From contig JACGUK010000016.1 of NCBI GenBank assembly GCA_024256265.1, positions 1 through 24,435 of the forward strand: 24,435 bases of DNA. The letters are read 5' to 3'. This document shows, in pieces, positions 1-5,926 of this stretch (the first letter of the stretch is position 1; the number at the start of each line of letters is the position of its first letter). The notes under the pieces were generated by a model, which made no database searches, had not been told where the DNA came from, and saw only the letters and a program-made list of their open reading frames with translations. The DNA is from an archaeon (lineage in GTDB: Archaea > Thermoproteota > Nitrososphaeria > Nitrososphaerales > JACAEJ01). Position numbers and translations under genes: made by a program.

Positions 1-990
1 CAAAAAGCCAGAGATGATTGCCATGAGAAGCCCAGAAATTACAACAGAGTAATGAGGAACATTGTACTTGGGGTGAATCTCCTTAAGAAGTCTGGGAAGA
101 TCGCCATTTCGAGCCATAGCAAAGGAGACTCTTGAGACGCCCAAGACTGAAGTTAGCAAGACTCCTAAAGTGGCTATTATAGCTCCTATAGATATCAAAA
201 AAGGAATGCCATTGATCCCTGTCATACTGGCTGCATCAGCAAGTGGCGAAGATGAGCTAGAAAGTTGCAAGTAACCTATAAGACCAACAGCCACAAAGCT
301 CGTCAATACATAAATGACTGCAGATATAATTAAGGATAAAATGATCGATAGGGGGATGGTCCTCTGTGGTTTCTTAACTTCTTCTGCTACAGTTGTTATT
401 CGTGCAAAACCTGCATAGGCGAAGAAGATCAAGGATGCTCCTTGTAACACCCCATTGTAACCTTTTGGTGTTAGATTTTTAAAATGAGCCAAATTCACAT
501 AACCTGACCCTAATACTATAAAGAGAGCCAGTATGGCAATCTTTGAGACGTTCAATACATTGTTAAGTCTAGCCGACTGCTTTATCCCAAAATAATTTAC
601 CAAAGTCACTATTATACAGATACCAATGGCTGCCAAATTTGTGGGTATAAAAGGAAGAAGAACGGCAAGGGCAGAGCCAGCTATGATATTGGATAATATC
701 CAAAGCCAGCCTGCAGCAAAGCCTACTCTATTAGAGATCAATTTATGGGCGAACTCGTATCCACCACCCTCCTTTGGGATAAATCTGCTCAGCTCAGCAA
801 AACTTAGCGCAGTAAATGCAGATACAAACCCAGCTATGATTATTGAGAGAACGATCCCAGGACCAGCCATTCCTGCTGCTATACCTATTACTACGAATAT
901 ACCTGCGCCTATTATCGCATTTATTCCTATCGATACAGCATCGAACAAGCCTAAAGCTCTATAAAGAATTGGAGGTTGATCCTTGGCCAC
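1..990 (-). CDS. APC-family amino-acid permease (C-terminus beyond window)
   Basis: Reading the minus strand from a GTG at 990 gives 330 codons open to the window edge. The product is very hydrophobic, with repeated membrane segments. Near residues 22-36 it carries the TM1 motif ending in GAGIFVVIG, the unwound substrate-binding glycine stretch of the APC (amino acid/polyamine/organocation) superfamily. Later segments match APC helices, for example a Gly/Ala-rich helix followed by KKPQRTIPLSI and one with ARNGDLP. Family members have about 12 helices and 430-480 residues, so roughly a quarter to a third is missing. The GTG is preceded by GAAGG seven bases upstream and an in-frame TGA lies just beyond, so a longer start is excluded. 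A TATA-like TTTATATA at 1020-1013 lies about 26 nt before the start, so the mRNA may be nearly leaderless. The substrate cannot be told. Confidence 0.85.
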   Translation of the reverse strand, partial: MAKDQPPILYRALGLFDAVSIGINAIIGAGIFVVIGIAAGMAGPGIVLSIIIAGFVSAFTALSFAELSRFIPKEGGGYEFAHKLISNRVGFAAGWLWILSNIIAGSALAVLLPFIPTNLAAIGICIIVTLVNYFGIKQSARLNNVLNVSKIAILALFIVLGSGYVNLAHFKNLTPKGYNGVLQGASLIFFAYAGFARITTVAEEVKKPQRTIPLSIILSLIISAVIYVLTSFVAVGLIGYLQLSSSSSPLADAASMTGINGIPFLISIGAIIATLGVLLTSVLGVSRVSFAMARNGDLPRLLKEIHPKYNVPHYSVVISGLLMAIISGFL

Positions 991-1012
991 ATCTAAACCT
1001 TCTCAAATAAAA

Positions 1013-1020
1013 TATATAAA
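1013..1020 (-). promoter_or_regulatory. TATA-like box of the APC permease gene
   Basis: On the minus strand the sequence reads TTTATATA, a good archaeal TATA box. Its centre lies about 26 nt before the GTG start at 990, which implies initiation at or very near the start codon. Confidence 0.45.
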
Positions 1021-1114
1021 TTTCAGGAAGAAGTTATATCTAGCTACAATCATAATGGCAAAAAATTTCCCCCCAATTTGCTATCGTAAACTTCTTTTAT
1101 CTGCGAACCGTTAG

Positions 1115-1879
1115 ATGAAATTGGTAGAAACAATAATGGTGATTTGGATTATCTTGGCAATCACTTTTCTTGTGCTTATAATCACAATACTAGGTTATCC
1201 TCGGGTGACTTTTCCCCGTCAACTCAGTGTTGAAGGTGTGGAAAATCCTGAAGCGGTGCAGGCCTATGACCGAATCAGCAGGTGGCCTCAATTCAACTTA
1301 ATGCGACGCATGATCGTAAGTGAGTTAAAGAAAAATCACCCCAATGGAATCATAGTAGACGTTGGCTGTGGTCCAGGCTATCTGGTTGCCGTCATTACAA
1401 GAGAACTTCCACACCTGCACATCATCGGCGTAGATATTGCAGAAAAGATGATAGAGGTAGCAACTCACAACTTGTCCTCTCTCGGCCTCAGTGAGCATGT
1501 GGAGTTTCGGCAGGGAGACGTCCAAAAACTGCCTTTTGAAGATAATGCTGTAGATTTTGTCGTGAGTACGCTGTCCTTACATCACTGGTCGGATCCGAAA
1601 CAGGCTCTGCAGGAGATCTATCGGGTCCTGAAGCCTGAAGGGCAATTCCTTCTCTTTGATTTAAGAAGAGATAGTCGCCGATTGTTTTACTGGCTCCTTC
1701 GCTTCGCTCAAAGATTCGTCGTGCCTGCTGCTCTTCGACGTATCAACGAACCTATCGGCTCAGCTTTGTCAAGTTATACACCCGTTGAGTTAGAGGCTCT
1801 TCTCTCCGAAACATCGTTTCAAAAATGGAGAATTAAACCGGGAATTGGTTGGATGTTTGTCTGGGGATGCAAAGGTTGA
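1115..1879 (+). CDS. Class I SAM-dependent methyltransferase with N-terminal membrane anchor
   Basis: The 254-residue protein starts with one strong hydrophobic segment (about residues 7-27), probably a membrane anchor. A Rossmann-type methyltransferase of the UbiE/Methyltransf_11 kind follows: motif I VDVGCGPGYL (81-90), acidic strand-2 end GVDIAEKM (105-112), motif II around QGDVQKLPF with DFVVSTLSLHHW, and post-motif EIYRVLKPEGQFLLFDL. These bind S-adenosylmethionine; the methyl acceptor is unknown, though the anchor suggests a lipid or membrane-associated substrate. No clear Shine-Dalgarno precedes the ATG. The gene has a noticeably richer G+C and codon mix than the AT-rich housekeeping genes further on, so it may be acquired. 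It faces a small convergent gene 18 bases downstream. Confidence 0.85.
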   Translation: MKLVETIMVIWIILAITFLVLIITILGYPRVTFPRQLSVEGVENPEAVQAYDRISRWPQFNLMRRMIVSELKKNHPNGIIVDVGCGPGYLVAVITRELPHLHIIGVDIAEKMIEVATHNLSSLGLSEHVEFRQGDVQKLPFEDNAVDFVVSTLSLHHWSDPKQALQEIYRVLKPEGQFLLFDLRRDSRRLFYWLLRFAQRFVVPAALRRINEPIGSALSSYTPVELEALLSETSFQKWRIKPGIGWMFVWGCKG

Positions 1880-1897
1880 TCCCATTTTAATTAAATG

Positions 1898-2158
1898 CTA
1901 GGGTAGGACATGTAATGTTCTGGCGATCTCTAGGATGACCAAGGTTATGGTGAATAGAGCTACCACCCATGTTAGACCTTTCAGAAGTCTCTCATGCTTC
2001 TCGATAGCGTATAGCGTTTTCACTTGTTTTTTTAAGATTTCAGAGCTTTGTTCCTGCTGTCGGATGCTCAAATAAGTTCTTATCATATCGGACACGGTTT
2101 CCATCTGGATTCTTAATGCCTTTGTTCGACCTACAAAATCCTCGAAAGGCTTTAACAT
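1898..2158 (-). CDS. Small coiled-coil protein with C-terminal membrane segment
   Basis: Not recognised as a known family. The 86 residues have a charged, helical N-terminal two thirds with heptad-like spacing (about residues 10-58) and a single hydrophobic helix at about 61-82 ending in a short tail, the layout of a small tail-anchored protein. The start codon overlaps by two bases the start codon of an oppositely directed reading frame (CATG at 2156-2159), so at least one of the two starts is probably wrong. No convincing Shine-Dalgarno or TATA box is seen upstream. It is convergent with the methyltransferase gene. Confidence 0.5.
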   Translation of the reverse strand: MLKPFEDFVGRTKALRIQMETVSDMIRTYLSIRQQEQSSEILKKQVKTLYAIEKHERLLKGLTWVVALFTITLVILEIARTLHVLP

Positions 2159-2441
2159 GCTATTATACTCGATCGCTTTCTTCTATCTTCAAGAGAATCC
2201 ATGGACAAGTCATCAGTATAGTTCGTACCCTATTCCATTGCTATCCATCGGAGTCTGTATCATAGTTTTGGGCATAGTGGCTTTCCTACGATTTAAACAA
2301 AAAAGGAAAGTTGAAACTAAAGAAGGCGAAAAGATACCTCTTCCACCACCTCCACCGCCCCCACATAGCAGTCTGGAAGTTAGTATATTCCTGTTAAGTC
2401 TATCAACGGGCCCGGTGGGATTTGAGTACAAATGGGTTTAG
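2157..2441 (+). CDS. Putative small membrane protein with poly-proline tail, possibly a gene remnant
   Basis: The 94-residue frame has an AAAGG six bases before its ATG. It contains a good membrane helix (about residues 27-44) followed at once by a basic KQKRK, so the C-terminal part would be cytoplasmic, then a charged stretch and eight consecutive prolines. The last residues (GPVGFE and beyond) are a translation across a tRNA-3'-end-like sequence at 2407-2425, so the true C-terminus may have been replaced or lost there. The frame stays open upstream of the ATG to about 2076. Coding status is uncertain: it could be the 3' part of an older gene or chance. No function is assigned. Confidence 0.35.
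   Translation: MLLYSIAFFYLQENPWTSHQYSSYPIPLLSIGVCIIVLGIVAFLRFKQKRKVETKEGEKIPLPPPPPPPHSSLEVSIFLLSLSTGPVGFEYKWV
2407..2425 (-). repeat. Degenerate copy of the tRNA-Arg 3' end (putative att site)
   Basis: These 19 bases match the 3' end of the tRNA-Arg gene (4158-4176) at 17 positions and lie in the same orientation; the mismatches are the ninth and seventeenth positions. The match covers the acceptor strand and part of the T-arm. A displaced tRNA 3' fragment at this position is what an element integrated into the tRNA would leave at its far end. The sequence between the copies holds a HEPN gene and an HhH gene but no visible integrase. Confidence 0.5.
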
Positions 2442-2632
2442 AACTATAAGATACGATTAACTCTGGTGCGGGGGTGGGACCTTCGCACATGTTTACCGGT
2501 AAAAATAGGCTTAGCGAGAATCCTAAACTTGGGTCAACAAGTGATTTGAACCATATTCCTCTGAACATGAATAAAAGCTTAAAATGAATACGAATTGGCG
2601 AACATTACCGTCGTTGTAACAGTCTTCTATAA
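2442..2632. other. Non-coding stretch with tRNA-like debris
   Basis: Between the poly-proline frame and the HhH gene I see no convincing gene. The stretch contains the second tRNA-like fragment and a short GATTTGAACC at about 2543-2552 that also resembles a tRNA T-arm complement. A 62-codon minus-strand frame here has no coding features and crosses the tRNA-like repeats. Confidence 0.4.
2463..2480 (-). other. Second tRNA 3'-end-like fragment (with CCA)
   Basis: On the minus strand this reads as a T-stem end plus a 7-base acceptor strand CCCCCGC, discriminator A and CCA. No matching 5' acceptor strand (GCGGGGG) lies within tRNA length, so it is at most a fragment of a different tRNA. It may be a fossil attachment site or chance. 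Confidence 0.3.
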
Positions 2633-3478
2633 TCAACTGACCTGTTCGAGAAACTTTTCCACCTCGAAAATGTATGTCTTCCATTCTAGAATGTGATCGT
2701 TAACGATAGATCTAGTATCTTGGCCCTCTGCGATCTTTCGAAATGTGTCGAAGTTGCCAGCGATTTGACTTGCTATTATCCAAGCGCCTTGGTTAAAAGC
2801 AATAGGAGAGCAATTTGCTTGACCGCAAAGCTCAACAATAAGTCTTTGTTTATCATCCAGTCTTTTTGTCGCTGCGTCGCCAAATATAATTGATATTGTC
2901 TGTTCGAGCCATGTATCGATTGGTTGAAGATAGAATTGATTTTTGATTTCGTTCTCGTTCAGATTACCTAGGAAAGCAATGTCGCGCATATAGAATGAGG
3001 CAATTTTGGTGCCGATGCCTCGGATTGACGAAACAAAGCTGTGAGCTTCGCGTGTTTTTCCTTGTTCAATAAGTGTCTTTACATGATTCGAAATGTTTGA
3101 GATCTGCTGACTTGCCAAAAGGCTCAGTACGCCTCTGTCAGTGTTCATTGGATTGTGTGAAGGGTTGACTTTGATATTGTTAAATTCCTTTCCAGCAATT
3201 TCCTGATATATTTTCCACGCCTCTTTCGAATCGGCGATTGTAACCGATTGTAATTTTCCACCAAAAATTTTCTCAATTGTTCTTACCGCTATATCGGGAT
3301 ATGCGGATGCGGCTCCTTGACGTTCATATGCATAATTCTTGAGGAAGCAAGCCAAAGCAATGTAGTCATCCCTAAACTGTTCTCTGAAATCCATCCCGTT
3401 CAGAAAGGCATTTTGATAGATCGTAGCCCCAAGGGCCAATCGCTTGGCAATTTCGATTTGTTTTGATTCGAATTGCAT
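2633..3478 (-). CDS. Helix-hairpin-helix protein, DNA glycosylase (HhH-GPD)-like
   Basis: The 281-residue protein is largely helical. It has a helix-hairpin-helix-like motif IRGIGTKIAS (about 152-161) and, 30 residues after the hairpin lysine (K158), QPIDTW with D188. This Gly-x-Gly-x-Lys hairpin plus downstream Asp is the active-site layout of the HhH-GPD base-excision glycosylases (OGG1, archaeal AGOG), where the Lys makes the Schiff base and the Asp activates it. There is no four-cysteine Fe-S cluster. I infer a glycosylase-fold protein; overall similarity is too weak to name a substrate. The ATG overlaps the stop of a 15-codon micro-ORF (TAATG), and an AAGGAGG lies 13 nt upstream inside that micro-ORF. 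It is the last gene of a tight three-gene set downstream of tRNA-Arg. Confidence 0.6.
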   Translation of the reverse strand: MQFESKQIEIAKRLALGATIYQNAFLNGMDFREQFRDDYIALACFLKNYAYERQGAASAYPDIAVRTIEKIFGGKLQSVTIADSKEAWKIYQEIAGKEFNNIKVNPSHNPMNTDRGVLSLLASQQISNISNHVKTLIEQGKTREAHSFVSSIRGIGTKIASFYMRDIAFLGNLNENEIKNQFYLQPIDTWLEQTISIIFGDAATKRLDDKQRLIVELCGQANCSPIAFNQGAWIIASQIAGNFDTFRKIAEGQDTRSIVNDHILEWKTYIFEVEKFLEQVS

Positions 3479-3525
3479 TATAGCTTAAATTCCTCCTTTG
3501 TTGTGATTTTTACTTCTTCTGGCAT
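3478..3525 (-). CDS. 15-codon micro-ORF between the HEPN and HhH genes
   Basis: The minus-strand ATG at 3525 has GGAGAG seven bases upstream, located in the last codons of the HEPN gene, whose stop ends one base before this ATG. The frame encodes MPEEVKITTKEEFKL and its TAA overlaps the next ATG as TAATG. The spacing suggests translational coupling through the cassette. It could be a leader peptide, a decayed gene start, or simply spacer. No function is assigned. Confidence 0.4.
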   Translation of the reverse strand: MPEEVKITTKEEFKL

Positions 3526-3526
3526 T

Positions 3527-4135
3527 TTAAATCTCTCCTAGATCTCGCATTATATCAGTCTTATATGCTCCAACTCTTTTCTCAGCCATAGACAAAACTT
3601 TCTCCGCATCCTCCTTGCTCCAGATAAGAGGTGTCGTAACCTCTCCATCCCTCACATCCACATAAAGCCACTTCTCTTTCAGAATGGTGAGGCAAGCATA
3701 TAGAGTACTCTCGATCTCAAGGTCTCTTAAGAAATTGTCTTCTTTCTCTATGGTTTGCTTCAGTCGTTGATACAATTCTTGCAAGGAACAGAAACCCTCT
3801 GGCATGAGATGGCGCGCTAATGCGGTGATCGCATGGTCTTTAGCTGCCAACGACAATTTGCTAAAGTGATTCTTGATTTCCTCTCGATATGTCTTGACAT
3901 CAACTTCAAAGCTACCATCCCAAGACAGATGCTTGCTTGCTATCTTCGCCTTGACGCACTCTTCAATGCCTAAGACAGCAAGTGCTGCAGCGTGAGCGTA
4001 GCTTCCACTTTCCATCAACACTTTTGCATCACTAAGAAACTGTTCGGCGTTCTTCAAAGCCTCCCGCACATAATGCTTTCCATCTTTTATGGCGATTATC
4101 TCTTCTTCTAAAGTCATATTTAGACACTGTTTCAC
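3527..4135 (-). CDS. AbiV-like HEPN-domain protein
   Basis: The 202-residue helical protein has the pattern of AbiV-type HEPN proteins: an N-terminal helix followed by GSYAHAAALAVLGIEECVKA (about residues 44-63), which matches the conserved Ala-rich helix ending in paired acidic residues and Lys. R84 and H90 are separated by five residues, which fits the RX4-6H motif of HEPN ribonucleases. AbiV proteins are known from phage abortive infection, but HEPN relatives can be inactive or non-defensive, so the role is inferred. The first start is GTG at 4135; an ATG six codons in (4117) is equally possible and neither has a clear Shine-Dalgarno. Only 22 bases separate the GTG from the 3' end of tRNA-Arg, leaving no room for an ordinary promoter, so read-through from the tRNA transcript is possible. 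Confidence 0.65.
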   Translation of the reverse strand: MKQCLNMTLEEEIIAIKDGKHYVREALKNAEQFLSDAKVLMESGSYAHAAALAVLGIEECVKAKIASKHLSWDGSFEVDVKTYREEIKNHFSKLSLAAKDHAITALARHLMPEGFCSLQELYQRLKQTIEKEDNFLRDLEIESTLYACLTILKEKWLYVDVRDGEVTTPLIWSKEDAEKVLSMAEKRVGAYKTDIMRDLGEI

Positions 4136-4157
4136 TATTCTGGAAATAAAAATGTAG

Positions 4158-4176
4158 CGGGCCCGATGGGATTCGA
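4158..4176 (-). repeat. 3' end of tRNA-Arg, partner of the repeat at 2407-2425
   Basis: This is the intact member of the imperfect direct repeat (17 of 19 identical). It covers the acceptor 3' strand and T-arm, the usual target for tyrosine integrases that rebuild a functional tRNA on insertion. Confidence 0.5.
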
Positions 4177-4233
4177 ACCCACGACCTTCAGCTCCGCAGG
4201 CTGACGCCCTAATCCATGCTAGGCCACGGGCCC
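4158..4233 (-). tRNA. tRNA-Arg (anticodon GCG)
   Basis: The minus strand from 4233 folds as a full cloverleaf. The acceptor stem is GGGCCCG/CGGGCCC. The D-stem is GCCT with GGGC (one G-U). The anticodon stem is TCAGC/GCTGA, with loop CTGCGGA giving anticodon GCG at 4197-4195 for Arg codon CGC. The variable loop has five bases and the T-arm is GTGGG-TTCGAAT-CCCAT. The discriminator is G and CCA is not encoded, as is common in archaea. No intron is present. An AT-rich TATA-like region at about 4266-4278 could serve as promoter. The gene lies 49 bases downstream of lysS on the same strand and directly upstream of the HEPN cassette; its 3' end is repeated at 2407-2425. Confidence 0.95.
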
Positions 4234-4282
4234 TTTAATCAATTGATCAGAGCATAAAGATAAGCTTATTTTTAAATTAAAA

Positions 4283-5878
4283 TCATGATTGTTCCAATAG
4301 AAGCCTAGATACCTCTTCTCTTCCTATATCTACTATGTATCTTCCTAGCCTTGGACCTCTATCAGAGCCTATTAGAATCCTATAGATCGATTTGAATAGA
4401 ATAGGAGGATCCAAATCATTCTTTCTGGCAACTTCAAATATCTCTTCTTGAATCTTCTCAGCATCTTCAACTTCTAAGACGAATTCAGCCAGCTCTTTTA
4501 TGGCTCTCTTCTCATTGTCTTTTAAGATTAACTTTCTCTTCTCTATAGTCTTAAAGTCATCTGCCCAGTTAGATGCCAGTTCTACCCTTTGAATCAATTC
4601 TTTTGTGGTCTCTTTTACCATCTTATAACCATAGAGCCTGTTCAAAATGTATTCTAAGCGATTTTTTTTAGGAGCTATGGATGCAAGTTGGACTAGCATC
4701 TTGTAAGGAACATGAATGCTCGGCTTTTCTTTTGACTTTAACAAATTTACATACTCATAAAGCCCCTTTAGCTTCATCAACTTTGATGGGTTCTCTATCT
4801 TTATCTTGCCAAAGTAAACGTCCTCGAGTAGATCGTACTCGTCCATGTAAGATGGTATATCATCTATAGAAATGTTACGTGAGCCAGCAACTCTCTTGAA
4901 CATAAGGAGAAGAAGAGATTGTGGTGAGCCATATCTGAGCCATGTTTGAGGGGTGAAAACATTACCTAAAGACTTGGATATCTTCTTCCCAGATTTATCC
5001 AAGAACATCTCATACTTTACATGGTATGGATGAGGGAAATTTAATATGTTATCTGAGACCCAATCATTTACCTTGACTGAGTCTGCTATATCCTTGCCAT
5101 AAGCCTCGAACCTTATATCAAGGGCAGACCATCTGGCTGCAAATTCAACCTTCCAACTTAGCTTTCCTCGACCATTTGTTACCGATGCTTCTCCTTCATA
5201 ACCACATCCTTCAATCCATATCCCACCTATCTCAGCCCCTTTACACTTATATCGAACTTTTCCTTCATTTCTTAAGTATTCGTAAGCCTCTGCAACGTAT
5301 ATTCTATTACATCTATCACATAATGGGAAATAAGGTAACGCTTTCTCGAACTTCTTCTGGCCTAGCATCTCAGATATCTTTCTTCCTATAACATCAACTT
5401 TCTCTAGCAGTATAGCTATCTGTTGGTTCAATAAACCTCTTTTATAAGCCTCCGTCCCAGACTGAAACTTATATTCAATGCTACACTTTTCTAAAGCATC
5501 TTTGAGCAAAGAACTCATATGGTCTCCATAAGAACTATGGCATTTGAAAGGGTCTGGAATCATAGAAACAGGGGTACCTATGAATCTTGAGAGGTCTTTA
5601 GGTAATCCGGCTGGAACCTTTCTTAATCCATCCATATCATCAGAGAAGGCTATTAACTCAGATCTGTAACCTATGTCCTCTAAAGCCAGTCTTACACCAT
5701 AAGCCCTTATGGCATCTGATAGGCTACCAATGTGAGGTATGCCTGATGCTCCTATTCCGCTTTCAACACGAAGAATATCTTCAATTCTCTTAAGCCTATC
5801 CTCCCTCTCAATGATCTTCTTAGCTACTTTATCTATCCATGTGCCTCTTCCTATTATCTCAGCTAAGTCCTTCTCCAT
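4283..5878 (-). CDS. lysS: Class I lysyl-tRNA synthetase
   Basis: The 531-residue enzyme charges tRNA-Lys with lysine and is the class I form, found in many archaei and a few bacteria in place of class II LysRS. The HIGH-type signature is PHIGS at 48-52 and the KMSKS-type is KISKS at 299-303 within DKSGKKISKSLGN. Two CxxC-like zinc sites (C187/C190 and C212/C225) are typical of the insert in this family. Conserved Trp-rich and FEAYGKD segments and an all-helical C-terminal anticodon-binding region complete the usual length. A TATA-like AATATAAGC centred about 24-26 nt before the ATG suggests a leaderless transcript. The tRNA-Arg gene follows 49 bases downstream on the same strand; cdc48 lies just upstream. 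Confidence 0.95.
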   Translation of the reverse strand: MEKDLAEIIGRGTWIDKVAKKIIEREDRLKRIEDILRVESGIGASGIPHIGSLSDAIRAYGVRLALEDIGYRSELIAFSDDMDGLRKVPAGLPKDLSRFIGTPVSMIPDPFKCHSSYGDHMSSLLKDALEKCSIEYKFQSGTEAYKRGLLNQQIAILLEKVDVIGRKISEMLGQKKFEKALPYFPLCDRCNRIYVAEAYEYLRNEGKVRYKCKGAEIGGIWIEGCGYEGEASVTNGRGKLSWKVEFAARWSALDIRFEAYGKDIADSVKVNDWVSDNILNFPHPYHVKYEMFLDKSGKKISKSLGNVFTPQTWLRYGSPQSLLLLMFKRVAGSRNISIDDIPSYMDEYDLLEDVYFGKIKIENPSKLMKLKGLYEYVNLLKSKEKPSIHVPYKMLVQLASIAPKKNRLEYILNRLYGYKMVKETTKELIQRVELASNWADDFKTIEKRKLILKDNEKRAIKELAEFVLEVEDAEKIQEEIFEVARKNDLDPPILFKSIYRILIGSDRGPRLGRYIVDIGREEVSRLLLEQS

Positions 5879-5926
5879 ACCTTAGCACTTTAAGCTTATA
5901 TTGCTTGATAGAACAACTTAAAAATT

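Noticed and set aside
626..964. Plus-strand 112-codon frame
   Set aside because: It is the antisense of the APC permease frame, which has clear family motifs; the plus frame shows only mirrored Pro/Ile/Ala composition.
2213..2431. Minus-strand frame with a run of glycines
   Set aside because: The Gly run is simply the complement of the CCx repeat encoding poly-proline; no ribosome binding site and no coding features.
2463..2560. Complete second tRNA gene ending at the CCA-like fragment
   Set aside because: No complementary 5' acceptor strand, D-arm or anticodon arm could be found at tRNA spacing.
2380..2568. 62-codon minus-strand frame over the tRNA-like fragments
   Set aside because: It translates through both tRNA-end-like sequences and has no recognisable domain.
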